A program made the translations under genes and the position numbers. Shown here piece after piece: positions 1 to 15,000 of a stretch of 64,000 bases of DNA. Each line of letters opens with the position of its first letter. Position 1 is the first letter of the stretch. The stretch is from NCBI GenBank assembly GCA_963082875.1, contig OY720098.1:4154001-4218000 (forward strand). Reading direction: 5' to 3'. Below the pieces are notes generated by a model, which saw nothing but the letters and a program-made list of their open reading frames with translations, was not told where the DNA came from and searched no databases. The DNA comes from Corella eumyota. Lineage: Eukaryota > Chordata > Ascidiacea > Phlebobranchia > Corellidae.

Positions 1-3000
1 TAGTTATAATTGCTTCATTCTGGGATGTGCTTTTTGGTGTTTCTTCTCCAGATTCAATAGTCGAGCCACTTGGCTTGTTACCAGAAGTCACCCCACCAGA
101 TATTGTTGTGGTAGTTATAATTGCTTCATTCTGGGATGTGCTTTTTGGTGTTTCTTCTCCAGATTCAATAGTTGAGCCACTTGGCTTGTTACCAGAAGTC
201 ACCCCACCAGATATTGTTGTGGTAGTTACAGTTGCTTCATTCTGAGATGTACTTTTTGGTGTTTCTTCTCCAGATTTAATAGTTGAGCCACTTGGCTTGT
301 TACCAGAAGTCACCCCACCAGATATTGTTGTGGTAGTTATAACTGCTTCATTCTGGGATGTGCTTTTTGGTGTTTCTTCTCCAGATTTAATAGTCGAGCC
401 ACTTGGCTTGTTACCAGAAGTCACCCCACCAGATATTGTTGTGGTAGTTACACTTGCTTCATTCTGGGATGTGCTTTTTGGTGTTTCTTCTCCAGATTCA
501 ATAGTCGAGCCACTTGGCCTGTTACCAGAAGTCACCCCACCAGATATTGTTGTGGTAGTTATAACTGCTTCATTCTGGGATGTGCTTTTTGGTGTTTCTT
601 CTCCAGATTTAATAGTCGAGCCACTTGGCTTGTTACCAGAAGTCACCCCACCAGATATTGTTGTGGTAGTTACACTTGCTTCAATCTGGGATGTGCTTTT
701 TGGTGTTTCTTCTCCAGATTCAATAGTCGAGCCACTTGGCCTGTTACCAGAAGTCACCCCACCAGATATTGTTGTGGTAGTTATAACTGCTTCATTCTGG
801 GATGTGCTTTTTGATGTTTCTTCTCCAGATTTAATAGTCGAGCCACTTGGCTTGTTACCAGAAGTCACCCCACCAGATATTGTTGTGGTAGTTATAATTG
901 CTTCATTCTGGGATGTGCTTTTTGGTGTTTCTTCTCCAGATTCAATAGTCGAGCCACTTGGCTTGTTACCAGAAGTCACCCCACCAGATATTGTTGTGGT
1001 AGTTATAATTGCTTCATTCTGGGATGTGCTTTTTGGTGTTTCTTCTCCAGATTCAATAGTCGAGCCACTTGGCTTGTTACCAGAAGTCACCCCACCAGAT
1101 ATTGTTGTGGTAGTTATAATTTCTTCATTCTGGGATGTGCTTTTTGGTGTTTCTTCTCCAGATTCAATAGTCGAGCCACTTGGCTTGTTACCAGAAGTCA
1201 CCCCACCAGATATTGTTGTGGTAGTTACACTTGCTTCATTCTGGGATGTGCTTTTTGGTGTTTCCTCTCCAGATTCAGTAGTCGAGCCACTTGGCTTGTT
1301 ACCAGAAGTCACCCCACCAGATATTGTTGTGGTAGTTATAATTGCTTCATTCTGGGATGTGCTTTTTGGTGTTTCTTCTCCAGATTCAATAGTCGAGCCA
1401 CTTGACTTGTTACCAGAAGTCACCCCACCAGATATTGTTGTGGTAGTTATAACTGCTTCATTCTGGGATGTGCTTTTTGGTGTTTCTTCTCCAGATTCAA
1501 TAGTCGAGCCACTTGGCATGTTACCAGAAGTCACCCCACCAGATATTGTTGTGGTAGTTACACTTGCTTCATTCTGGGATGTACTTTTTGGTGTTTCTTC
1601 TCCAGATTCAATAGTCGAGCCACTTGGCTTGTTACCAGAAGTCACCCTACCAGATATTGTTGTGGTAGTTATAATTGCTTCATTCTGGGATGTGCTTTTT
1701 GGTGTTTCTTCTCCAGATTCAATAGTCGAGCCACTTGGCTTGTTACCAGAAGTCACCCCACCAGATATTGTTGTGGTAGTTATAATTGCTTCATTCTGGG
1801 ATGTGCTTTTTGGTGTTTCTTCTCCAGATTCAATAGTCGAGCCACTTGGCTTGTTACCAGAAGTCACCCCACCAGATATTGTTGTGGTAGTTATAATTTC
1901 TTCATTCTGGGATGTGCTTTTTGGTGTTTCTTCTCCAGATTCAATAGTCGAGCCACTTGGCTTGTTACCAGAAGTCACCCCACCAGATATTGTTGTGGTA
2001 GTTATAATTGCTTCATTCTGGGATGTGCTTTTTGGTGTTTCTTCTCCAGATTCAATAGTCGAGCCACTTGGCTTGTTACCAGAAGTCACCCCACCAGATA
2101 TTGTTGTGGTAGTTATAACTGCTTCATTCTGGGATGTGCTTTTTGGTGTTTCTTCTCCAGATTCAATAGTCGAGCCACTTGGCATGTTACCAGAAGTCAC
2201 CCCACCAGATATTGTTGTGGTAGTTACACTTGCTTCATTCTGGGATGTACTTTTTGGTGTTTCTTCTCCAGATTCAATAGTCGAGCCACTTGGCTTGTTA
2301 CCAGAAGTCACCCTACCAGATATTGTTGTGGTAGTTATAATTGCTTCATTCTGGGATGTGCTTTTTGGTGTTTCTTCTCCAGATTCAATAGTCGAGCCAC
2401 TTGGCTTGTTACCAGAAGTCACCCTACCAGATATTGTTGTGGTAGTTATAATTGCTTCATTCTGGGATGTGCTTTTTGGTGTTTCTTCTCCAGATTCAAT
2501 AGTCGAGCCAATTGGCTTGTTACCAGAAGTAACCCCAACAGATATTGTTGTGGTAGTTACAGTTGCTTCATTCTGAGATGTACTTTTTGGTGTTTGTTCT
2601 CCAGATTCAATAGTTGAGCCACTTGGCTTGTTACCAGAAGTCACCCCACCAGATATTGTTGTGGTAGTTATAACTGCTTCATTCTGGGATGTGCTTTTTG
2701 GTGTTTCTTCTCCAGATTTAATAGTCGAGCCACTTGGCTTGTTACCAGAAGTAACCCCACCAGATATTGTTGTGGTAGTTATAATTGCTTCATTCTGGGA
2801 TGTGCTTTTTGGTGTTTCTTCTCCAGATTCAATAGTCGAGCCAATTGGCTGGTTACCAGAAGTCACCCCACCAGATATTGTTGTGGTAGTTATAACTGCT
2901 TCATTCTGGGATGTACTTTTTGGTGTTTCTTCTCCAGATTTAATAGTCGAGCCACTTGGCTTGTTACCAGAAGTCACCCCACCAGATATTGTTGTGGTAG

Positions 3001-6000
3001 TTATAACTGCTTCATTCTGGGATGTGCTTTTTGGTGTTTCTTCTCCAGATTCAATAGTCGAGCCACTTGGCTTGTTACCAGAAGTCACCCCACCAGATAT
3101 TGTTGTGGTAGTTACACTTGCTTCATTCTGGGATGTGCTTTTTGGTGTTTCTTCTCCAGATTCAATAGTCGAGCCACTTGGCTTGTTACCAGAAGTAACC
3201 CCACCAGATATTGTTGTGGTAGTTACACTTGCTTCATTCTGGGATGTGCTTTTTGGTGTTTCTTCTCCAGATTCAATAGTCGAGCCACTTGGCTTGTTAC
3301 CAGAAGTAACCCCACTAGATATTGTTGTAGAAGTAATACTTGCTTCATTCCGTGATGAACTTGTTGGTTTTAGCTCTTCAGATTCAGTAGTCGACCCACT
3401 CGACTTGTTACCAAAAGTCACCCCACCAGATATTGTTGTGGTAGCTAAACTTGCTTCACTTTGAGATGTACTTTTTGGTGTTTCCTCTCCAGATTCAGTA
3501 GTCGAGCCACTTGGCTTGTTACCAGAAGTAACCCCACCAGATATTGTTGTGGTAGTTACAGTTGCTTCATTCTGAGATGTACTTTTTGGTGTTTGTTCTC
3601 CAGATTCAATAGTTGAGCCACTTGGCCTGTTACCAGAAGTCACCCCACCAGAAATTGTTGTGGTAGTTACACTTGCTTCATTCTGGGATGTGCTTTTTGG
3701 TGTTTCTTCTCCAGATTCAATAGTCGAGCCACTTGGCTTGTTACCAGAAGTTACCCCACCAAATATTGTGGTGGTAGTTACACTTGCTTCATTCTGGGAT
3801 GTGCTTTTTGGTGTTTCTTCTCCAGATTCAATAGTCGAGCCACTTGGCTTGTTACCAGAAGTAACCCCACCAGATATTGTTGTGGTAATTACACTTGCTT
3901 CATTCTGGGATGTGCTTTTTGGTGTTTCTTCTCCAGATTCAATAGTCGAGCCACTTGGCTTGTTACCAGAAGTAACCCCACTAGATATTGTTGTAGAAGT
4001 AATACTTGCTTCATTCCGTGATGAACTTGTTGGTTTTAGCTCTTCAGATTCAGTAGTCGACCCACTCGACTTGTTACCAAAAGTCACCCCACCAGATATT
4101 GTTGTGGTAGCTAAACTTGCTTCACTTTGAGATGTACTTTTTGGTGTTTCCTCTCCAGATTCAGTAGTCGAGCCACTTGGCTTGTTACCAGAAGTAACCC
4201 CACCAGATATTGTTGTGGTAGTTACAGTTGCTTCATTCTGAGATGTACTTTTTGGTGTTTGTTCTCCAGATTCAATAGTTGAGCCACTTGGCCTGTTACC
4301 AGAAGTCACCCCACCAGAAATTGTTGTGGTAGTTACACTTGCTTCATTCTGGGATGTGCTTTTTGGTGTTTCTTCTCCAGATTCAATAGTCGAGCCACTT
4401 GGCTTGTTACCAGAAGTCACCCCACCAGATATTGTTGTGGTAGTTATAACTGCTTCATTCTGGGATGTGCTTTTTGGTGTTTCTTCTCCAGATTCAATAG
4501 TCGAGCCACTTGGCATGTTACCAGAAGTCACCCCACCAGATATTGTTGTGGTAGTTACACTTGCTTCATTCTGGGATGTTCTTTTTGGTGTTTCTTCTCC
4601 AGATTCAATAGTCGAGCCACTTGGCATGTTACCAAAAGTAACCCCACCAGATATTGTTGTGGTAGTTATAACTGCTTCATTCTGGGATGTGCTTTTTGGT
4701 GTTTCTTCTCCAGATTCAATAGTCGAGCCACTTGGCCTGTTACCAGAAGTCACCCCACCAGATATTGTTGTGGTAGTTATAATTGCTTCATTCTGGGATG
4801 TGCTTTTTGGTGTTTCTTCTCCAGATTCAATAGTCGAGCCACTTGGCCTGTTACCAGAAGTCACCCCACCAAATATTGTTGTGGTAGTTACACTTGCTTC
4901 ATTCTGGGATGTGCTTTTTGGTGTTTCTTCTCCAGATTCAATAGTTGAGCCACTTGGCTTGTTACCAGAAGTCACCCCACCAGATATTGTTGTGGTAGTT
5001 ACACTTGCTTCATTCTGGGATGTGCTTTTTGGTGTTTCTTTTCCAGATTCAATAGTCGAGCCACTTGGCTTGTTACCAGAAGTAACCCCACCAGATATTG
5101 TTGTGGTAGTTACACTTGCTTCATTCTGGGATGTGCTTTTTGGTGTTTCTTCTCCAGATTCAATAGTCGAGCCATTTGGCTTGTTACCAGAAGTAACCCC
5201 ACCAGATATTGTTGTGGTAGCTAAACTTGCTTCACTTTGAGATGTACTTTTTGGTGTTTCCTCTCCAGATTCAGTAGTCGAGCCACTTGGCTTGTTACCA
5301 GAAGTAACTTCACCAGATATTGTTGTGGTAGTTACACTTGCTTCATTCTGGGATGTGCTTTTTGGTGTTTCTTCTCCAGATTCAATAGTCGAGCCACTTG
5401 GCTTGTTACCAGAAGTAACCCCACCAGATATTGTTGTGATAGTTACAGTTGCTTCATTCTGAGATGTACTTTTTGGTGTTTCTTCTCCAGATTCAATAGT
5501 TGAGCCACTTGGCTTGTTACCAGAAGTAACCCCATCAGAAATTGTTGTGGTAGTTAAACTTGCCTCATTCTGGGATGTGCTTTTTGGTGTTTCTTTTACA
5601 GATTCGATAGTTGAGCCAATTGGCTTGTTACCAGAAGTCACCACACCAGATATTGTTGTGGTAGTTATAACTGCTTCATTCTGGGATGTGCTTTTTGGTG
5701 TTTCTTCTCCAGATTTAATAGTCGAGCCACTTGGCTTGTTACCAGAAGTCACCCCACCAGATATTGTTGTGGTAGTTATAATTGCTTCATTCTGGGATGT
5801 GCTTTTTGGTGTTTCTTCTCCAGATTCAATAGTCGAGCCACTTGGCTTGTTACCAGAAGTCACCCCACCAGATATTGTTGTGGTAGTTATAATTGCTTCA
5901 TTCTGGGATGTGCTTTTTGGTGTTTCTTCTCCAGATTCAATAGTCGAGCCACTTGGCTTGTTACCAGAAGTCACCCCACCAGATATTGTTGTGGTAGTTA

Positions 6001-9000
6001 CAGTTGCTTCATTCTGAGATGTACTTTTTGGTGTTTCTTCTCCAGATTCAATAGTTGAGCCACTTGGCTTGTTACCAGAAGTCACCCCACCAGATATTGT
6101 TGTGGTAGTTATAACTGCTTCATTCTGAGATGTGCTTTTTGGTGTTTCTTCTCCAGATTTAATAGTCGAGCCACTTGGCTTGTTACCAGAAGTCACCCCA
6201 CCAGATATTGTTGTGGTAGTTACACTTGCTTCATTCTGGGATGTGCTTTTTGGTGTTTCTTCTCCAGATTCAATAGTCGAGCCACTTGGCCTGTTACCAG
6301 AAGTCACCCCACCAGATATTGTTGTGGTAGTTATAACTGCTTCATTCTGGGATGTGCTTTTTGATGTTTCTTCTCCAGATTTAATAGTCGAGCCACTACT
6401 TGGCTTGTTACCAGAAGTCACCCCACCAGATATTGTTGTGGTAGTTATAATTGCTTCATTCTGGGATGTGCTTTTTGGTGTTTCTTCTCCAGATTCAATA
6501 GTCGAGCCACTTGGCTTGTTACCAGAAGTCACCCCACCAGATATTGTTGTGGTAGTTATAACTGCTTCATTCTGGGATGTGCTTTTTGGTGTTTCTTCTC
6601 CAGATTCAATAGTCGAGCCACTTGGCATGTTACCAGAAGTCACCCCACCAGATATTGTTGTGGTAGTTACACTTGCTTCATTCTGGGATGTGCTTTTTGG
6701 TGTTTCTTCTCCAGATTCAATAGTCGAGCCACTTGGCCTGTTACCAGAAGTCACCCCACCAGATATTGTTGTGGTAGTTATAACTGCTTCATTCTGGGAT
6801 GTGCTTTTTGGTGTTTCTTCTCCAGATTCAATAGTCGAGCCACTTGGCCTGTTACCAGAAGTCACCCCACCAGATATTGTTGTGGTAGTTATAATTGCTT
6901 CATTCTGGGATGTGCTTTTTGGTGTTTCTTCTCCAGATTCAATAGTCGAGCCACTTGGCCTGTTACCAGAAGTCACCCCACCAAATATTGTTGTGGTAGT
7001 TACACTTGCTTCATTCTGGGATGTGCTTTTTGGTGTTTCTTCTCCAGATTCAATAGTTGAGCCACTTGGCTTGTTACCAGAAGTCACCCCACCAGATATT
7101 GTTGTGGTAGTTACACTTGCTTCATTCTGGGATGTGCTTTTTGGTGTTTCTTTTCCAGATTCAATAGTCGAGCCACTTGGCTTGTTACCAGAAGTAACCC
7201 CACCAGATATTGTTGTGGTAGTTACACTTGCTTCATTCTGGGATGTGCTTTTTGGTGTTTCTTCTCCAGATTCAATAGTCGAGCCACTTGGCTTGTTACC
7301 AGAAGTAACCCCACCAGATATTGTTGTGGTAGCTAAACTTGCTTCACTTTGAGATGTACTTTTTGGTGTTTCCTCTCCAGATTCAGTAGTCGAGCCACTT
7401 GGCTTGTTACCAGAAGTAACTTCACCAGATATTGTTGTGGTAGTTACACTTGCTTCATTCTGGGATGTGCTTTTTGGTGTTTCTTCTCCAGATTCAATAG
7501 TCGAGCCACTTGGCTTGTTACCAGAAGTAACCCCACCAGATATTGTTGTGATAGTTACAGTTGCTTCATTCTGAGATGTACTTTTTGGTGTTTCTTCTCC
7601 AGATTCAATAGTTGAGCCACTTGGCTTGTTACCAGAAGTAACCCCATCAGAAATTGTTGTGGTAGTTAAACTTGCCTCATTCTGGGATGTGCTTTTTGGT
7701 GTTTCTTTTACAGATTCGATAGTTGAGCCAATTGGCTTGTTACCAGAAGTCACCACACCAGATATTGTTGTGGTAGTTATAACTGCTTCATTCTGGGATG
7801 TGCTTTTTGGTGTTTCTTCTCCAGATTTAATAGTCGAGCCACTTGGCTTGTTACCAGAAGTCACCCCACCAGATATTGTTGTGGTAGTTATAATTGCTTC
7901 ATTCTGGGATGTGCTTTTTGGTGTTTCTTCTCCAGATTCAATAGTCGAGCCACTTGGCTTGTTACCAGAAGTCACCCCACCAGATATTGTTGTGGTAGTT
8001 ATAATTGCTTCATTCTGGGATGTGCTTTTTGGTGTTTCTTCTCCAGATTCAATAGTCGAGCCACTTGGCTTGTTACCAGAAGTCACCCCACCAGATATTG
8101 TTGTGGTAGTTACAGTTGCTTCATTCTGAGATGTACTTTTTGGTGTTTCTTCTCCAGATTCAATAGTTGAGCCACTTGGCTTGTTACCAGAAGTCACCCC
8201 ACCAGATATTGTTGTGGTAGTTATAACTGCTTCATTCTGAGATGTGCTTTTTGGTGTTTCTTCTCCAGATTTAATAGTCGAGCCACTTGGCTTGTTACCA
8301 GAAGTCACCCCACCAGATATTGTTGTGGTAGTTACACTTGCTTCATTCTGGGATGTGCTTTTTGGTGTTTCTTCTCCAGATTCAATAGTCGAGCCACTTG
8401 GCCTGTTACCAGAAGTCACCCCACCAGATATTGTTGTGGTAGTTATAACTGCTTCATTCTGGGATGTGCTTTTTGATGTTTCTTCTCCAGATTTAATAGT
8501 CGAGCCACTACTTGGCTTGTTACCAGAAGTCACCCCACCAGATATTGTTGTGGTAGTTATAATTGCTTCATTCTGGGATGTGCTTTTTGGTGTTTCTTCT
8601 CCAGATTCAATAGTCGAGCCACTTGGCTTGTTACCAGAAGTCACCCCACCAGATATTGTTGTGGTAGTTATAACTGCTTCATTCTGGGATGTGCTTTTTG
8701 GTGTTTCTTCTCCAGATTCAATAGTCGAGCCACTTGGCATGTTACCAGAAGTCACCCCACCAGATATTGTTGTGGTAGTTACACTTGCTTCATTCTGGGA
8801 TGTACTTTTTGGTGTTTCTTCTCCAGATTCAATAGTCGAGCCACTTGGCTTGTTACCAGAAGTCACCCCACCAGATATTGTTGTGCTAGTTATAACTGCT
8901 TCATTCTGGGATGTGCTTTTTGGTGTTTCTTCTCCAGATTCAATAGTCGAGCCACTTGGCTTGTTACCAGAAGTCACCCCACCAGATATTGTTGTGGTAG

Positions 9001-12000
9001 TTATAACTGCTTCATTCTGGGATGTGCTTTTTGGTGTTTCTTCTCCAGATTCAATAGTCGAGCCACTTGGCCTGTTACCAGAAGTCACCCCACCAAATAT
9101 TGTTGTGGTAGTTACACTTGCTTCATTCTGGGATGTGCTTTTTGGTGTTTCTTCTCCAGATTCAATAGTCGAGCCACTTGGCTTGTTACCAGAAGTCACC
9201 CCACCAGATATTGTTGTGGTAGTTATAACTGCTTCATTCTGGGATGTGCTTTTTGGTGTTTCTTCTCCAGATTCAATAGTCGAGCCACTTGGCCTGTTAC
9301 CAGAAGTCACCCCACCAAATATTGTTGTGGTAGTTACACTTGCTTCATTCTGGGATGTGCTTTTTGGTGTTTCTTCTCCAGATTCAATAGTCGAGCCACT
9401 TGGCTTGTTACCAGAAGTAACCCCACCAGATATTGTTGTGTTAGTTACACTTGCTTCATTCTGGGATGTGCTTTTTGGTGTTTCTTCTCCAGATTCAATA
9501 GTCGAGCCACTTGGCTTGTTACCAGAAGTAACCCCACTAGATATTGTTGTAGAAGTAATACTTGCTTCATTCCGTGATGAACTTGTTGGTTTTAGCTCTT
9601 CAGATTCAGTAGTCGACCCACTCGACTTGTTACCAAAAGTCACCCCACCAAATATTGTTGTGGTAGCTAAACTTGCTTCACTTTGAGATGTACTTTTTGG
9701 TGTTTCCTCTCCAGATTCAGTAGTCGAGCCACTTGGCTTGTTACCAGAAGTAACCCCACCAGATATTGTTGTGGTAGTTACAGTTGTTTCATTCTGGAAT
9801 GTGCTTTTTGGTGTTTCTTCTCCAGATTCAATAGTCGAGCCACTTGGCTTGTTACCAGAAGTCACCCCACCAGATATTGTTGTGGTAGTTACACTTGCTA
9901 CATTCTGGGATGTGCTTTTTGGTGTTTCTTCTCCAGATTCAATAGTCGAGCCACTTGGCTTGTTACCAGAAGTCACCCCACCAGATATTGTTGTGGTAGT
10001 TACACTTGCTTCATTCTGGGATGTGCTTTTTGGTGTTTCTTTTTCAGATTCAATAGTTGAGCCAATTGGCTTGTTACCAGAAGTCACCCCACCAGATATT
10101 GTTGTGGTAGTTACACTTGCTTCATTCTGGGATGTGCTTTTTGGTGTTTCTTCTCCAGATTCAATAGTCGAGCCACTTGGCTTGTTACCAGAAGTCACCC
10201 CACCAGATATTGTTGTGGTAGTTACACTTGCTACATTCTGGGATGTGCTTTTTGGTGTTTCTTCTCCAGATTCAATAGTCGAGCCACTTGGCTTGTTACC
10301 AGAAGTCACCCCACCAGATATTGTTGTGGTAGTTACACTTGCTTCATTCTGGGATGTGCTTTTTGGTGTTTCTTTTTCAGATTGAATAGTTGAGCCAATT
10401 GGCTTGTTACCAGAAGTCACCCCACCAGATATTGTTGTGGTAGTTATAACTGCTTCATTCTGGGATGTGCTTTTTGGTGTTTCTTCTCCAGATTCAATAG
10501 TCGAAACACTTGGCCTGTTACCAGAAGTCATCCCACCAGATATTCTTGTGGTAGTTATAATTGCTTCATTCTGGGATGTGCTTTTTGGTGTTTCTTCTCC
10601 AGATTCAATAGTCGAGCCACTTGGCTTGTTACCAGAAGTCACCCCACCAGATATTGTTGTGGTAGTTACACTTGCTTCATTCTGGGATGTGCTTTTTGGT
10701 GTTTCTTCTCCAGATTCAATAGTCGAGCCACTTGGCTTGTTACCAGAAGTTACCCCACCAGATATTGTTGTGGTAGTTACACTTGCTTCATTCTGGGATG
10801 TGCTTTTTGGTGTTTCTTCTCCAGATTCAATAGTCGAGCCACTTGGCTTGTTACCAGAAGTAACCCCACCAGATATTGTTGTGGTAGTTACACTTGCTTC
10901 ATTCTGGAATGTGCTTTTTGGTGTTTCTTCTCCAGATTCAATAGTCGAGCCACTTGACTTGTTACCAGAAGTAACCCCACCAGATATTGTTGTGGTAGTT
11001 ACACTTGCTTCATTCTGGGATGTGCTTTTTGGTGTTTCTTCTCCAGATTCAATAGTCGAGCCACTTGGCCTGTTACCAGAAGTCACCCCACCAGATATTG
11101 CTGTGGTAGTTATAATTGCTTCATTCTGGAATGTGCTTTTTGGTGTTTCTTCTCCAGATTCAATAGTCGAGCCACTTGGCTTGTTACCAGAAGTCACCCC
11201 ACCAGATATTGTTGTGGTAGTTACACTTGCTTCATTCTGGGATGTGCTTTTTGGTGTTTCTTCTCCAGATTCAATAGTCGAGCCACTTGGCTTGTTACCA
11301 GAAGTCACCCCACCAGATATTGTTGTGGTAGTTACACTTGCTTCATTCTGGGATGTGTTTTTTGGTGTTTCTTCTCCAGATTCAATAGTCGAGCCACTTG
11401 GCTTGTTACCAGAAGTAACCCCACCAGATATTGTTGTGGTAGTTACACTTGCTTCATTCTGGGATGTGCTTTTTGGTGTTTCTTCTCCAGATTCAATAGT
11501 CGAGCCACTTGGCTTGTTACCAGAAGTAACCCCACCAGATATTGTTGTGGTAGTTACACTTGCTTCATTCTGGGATGTGCTTTTTGGTGTTTCTTCTCCA
11601 GATTCAATAGTCGAGCCACTTGGCTTGTTACCAGAAGTAACCCCACTAGATATTGTTGTAGAAGTAATACTTGCTTCATTCCGTGATGAACTTGTTGGTT
11701 TTAGCTCTTCAGATTCAGTAGTCGACCCACTCGACTTGTTACCAAAAGTCACCCCACCAGATATTGTTGTGGTAGCTAAACTTGCTTCACTTTGAGATGT
11801 ACTTTTTGGTGTTTCCTCTCCAGATTCAGTAGTCGAGCCACTTGGCTTGTTACCAGAAGTAACTTCACCAGATATTGTTGTGGTAGTTACACTTGCTTCA
11901 TTCTGGGATGTGCTTTTTGGTGTTTCTTCTCCAGATTCAATAGTCGAGCCACTTGGCTTGTTACCAGAAGTCACCCCACCAGATATTGTTGTGGTAGTTA

Positions 12001-15000
12001 TAATTGCTTCATTCTGGAATGTGCTTTTTGGTGTTTCTTCTCCAGATTCAATAGTCGAGCCACTTGGCTTGTTACCAGAAGTCACCCCACCAGATATTGT
12101 TGTGGTAGTTACACTTGCTTCATTCTGGGATGTGCTTTTTGGTGTTTCTTCTCTAGATTCAATAGTCGAGCCACTTGGCTTGTTACCAGAAGTAACCCCA
12201 CCAGATATTGTTGTGGTAGTTACACTTGCTTCATTCTGGGATGTGCTTTTTGGTGTTTCTTCTCCAGATTCAATAGTCGAGCCACTTGGCCTGTTACCAG
12301 AAGTCACCCCACCAAATATTGTTGTGGTAGTTAAACTTGCTTCATTCTGGGATGTGCTTTTTGGTGTTCCTTCTCCAGATTCAATAGTCGAGCCACTTGG
12401 CTTGTTACCAGAAGTAACCCCACCAGATATTGTTGTGGTAGTTACACTTGCTTCATTCTGGGATGTACTTTTTGGTGTTTCTTCTCCAGATTCAATAGTC
12501 GAGCCACTTGGCTTGTTACCAGAAGTCACCCCACCAGATATTGTTGTGGTAGTTACACTTGCTTCATTCTGGGATGTGCTTTTTGGTGTTTCTTCTCCAG
12601 ATTCAATAGTCGAGCCACTTGGCTTGTTACCAGAAGTCACCCCACCAGATATTGTTGTGGTAGTTGCACTTGCTTCATTCTGGGATGTGCTTTTTGGTGT
12701 TTCTTCTCCAGATTCAATAGTCGAGCCACTTGGCTTGTTACCAGAAGTAACCTTACCAGATATTGTTGTGGTAGTTATAATTGCTTCATTCTGGGATGTG
12801 CTTTTTGGTGTTTCTTCTCCAGATTCAATAGTCGAGCCACTTGGCTTGTTACCAGAAGTAACCCCACCAGATATTGTTGTGGTAGTTAAAATTGCTTCAT
12901 TCTGGGATGTGCTTTTTGGTGTTTCTTCTCCAGATTCAATAGTCGAGCCACTTGGCATGTTACCAGAAGTCACCCCACCAGATATTGTTGTGGTAGTTAC
13001 ACTTGCTTCATATTGGGATGTGCTTTTTGGTGTTTCTTCTCCAGATTCAATAGTCGAGCCACTTGGCATGTTACCAGAAGTCACCCCACCAGATATTGTT
13101 GTGGTAGTTACACTTGCTTCATATTGGGATGTGCTTTTTGGTGTTTCTTCTCCAGATTTAACAGTCGAGCCACTTGGCTTGTTACCAGAAGTAACCCCAC
13201 CAGATATTGTTGTGGTAGTTACACTTGCTTCATTCTGGGATGTGCTTTTTGGTGTTTCTTCTCCAGATTCAATAGTCGAGCCACTTGGCTTGTTACCAGA
13301 AGTAACCCCACCAGATATTGTTGTGGTAGTTACACTTGCTTCATTCTGGGATGTGCTTTTTGGTGTTTCTTCTCCAGATTCAATAGTCGAGCCACTTGGC
13401 TTGTTACCAGAAGTAACCCCACCAGATATTGTTGTGGTAGTTACACTTGCTTCATTCTGGGATGTGCTTTTTGGTGTTTCTTCTCCAGATTCAATAGTCG
13501 AGCCACTTGGCTTGTTACCAGAAGTAACCCCACTAGATATTGTTGTAGAAGTAATACTTGCTTCATTCCGTGATGAACTTGTTGGTTTTAGCTCTTCAGA
13601 TTCAGTAGTCGACCCACTCGACTTGTTACCAAAAGTCACCCCACCAGATATTGTTGTGGTAGCTAAACTTGCTTCACTTTGAGATGTACTTTTTGGTGTT
13701 TCCTCTCCAGATTCAGTAGTCGAGCCACTTGGCTTGTTACCAGAAGTAACTTCACCAGATATTGTTGTGGTAGTTACACTTGCTTCATTCTGGGATGTGC
13801 TTTTTGGTGTTTCTTCTCCAGATTCAATAGTCGAGCCACTTGGCTTGTTACCAGAAGTCACCCCACCAGATATTGTTGTGGTAGTTATAATTGCTTCATT
13901 CTGGAATGTGCTTTTTGGTGTTTCTTCTCCAGATTCAATAGTCGAGCCACTTGGCTTGTTACCAGAAGTCACCCCACCAGATATTGTTGTGGTAGTTACA
14001 CTTGCTTCATTCTGGGATGTGCTTTTTGGTGTTTCTTCTCTAGATTCAATAGTCGAGCCACTTGGCTTGTTACCAGAAGTAACCCCACCAGATATTGTTG
14101 TGGTAGTTACACTTGCTTCATTCTGGGATGTGCTTTTTGGTGTTTCTTCTCCAGATTCAATAGTCGAGCCACTTGGCCTGTTACCAGAAGTCACCCCACC
14201 AGATATTGTTGTGGTAGTTAAACTTGCTTCATTCTGGGATGTGCTTTTTGGTGTTTCTTCTCCAGATTCAATAGTCGAGCCACTTGGCTTGTTACCAGAA
14301 GTAACCCCACCAGATATTGTTGTGGTAGTTACACTTGCTTCATTCTGGGATGTACTTTTTGGTGTTTCTTCTCCAGATTCAATAGTCGAGCCACTTGGCT
14401 TGTTACCAGAAGTCACCCCACCAGATATTGTTGTGGTAGTTACACTTGCTTCATTCTGGGATGTGCTTTTTGGTGTTTCTTCTCCAGATTCAATAGTCGA
14501 GCCACTTGGCTTGTTACCAGAAGTCACCCCACCAGATATTGTTGTGGTAGTTACACTTGCTTCATTCTGGGATGTGCTTTTTGGTGTTTCTTCTCCAGAT
14601 TCAATAGTCGAGCCACTTGGCTTGTTACCAGAAGTAACCTTACCAGATATTGTTGTGGTAGTTATAATTGCTTCATTCTGGGATGTGCTTTTTGGTGTTT
14701 CTTCTCCAGATTCAATAGTCGAGCCACTTGGCATGTTACCAGAAGTCACCCCACCAGATATTGTTGTGGTAGTTACACTTGCTTCATATTGGGATGTGCT
14801 TTTTGGTGTTTCTTCTCCAGATTCAACAGTCGAGCCACTTGGCTTGTTACCAGAAGTAACCCCACCAGATATTGTTGTGGTAGTTACACTTGCTTCATAT
14901 TGGGATGTGCTTTTTGGTGTTTCTTCTCCAGATTCAATAGTCGAGCCACTTGGCATGTTACCAGAAGTCACCCCACCAGATATTGTTGTGGTAGTTACAC

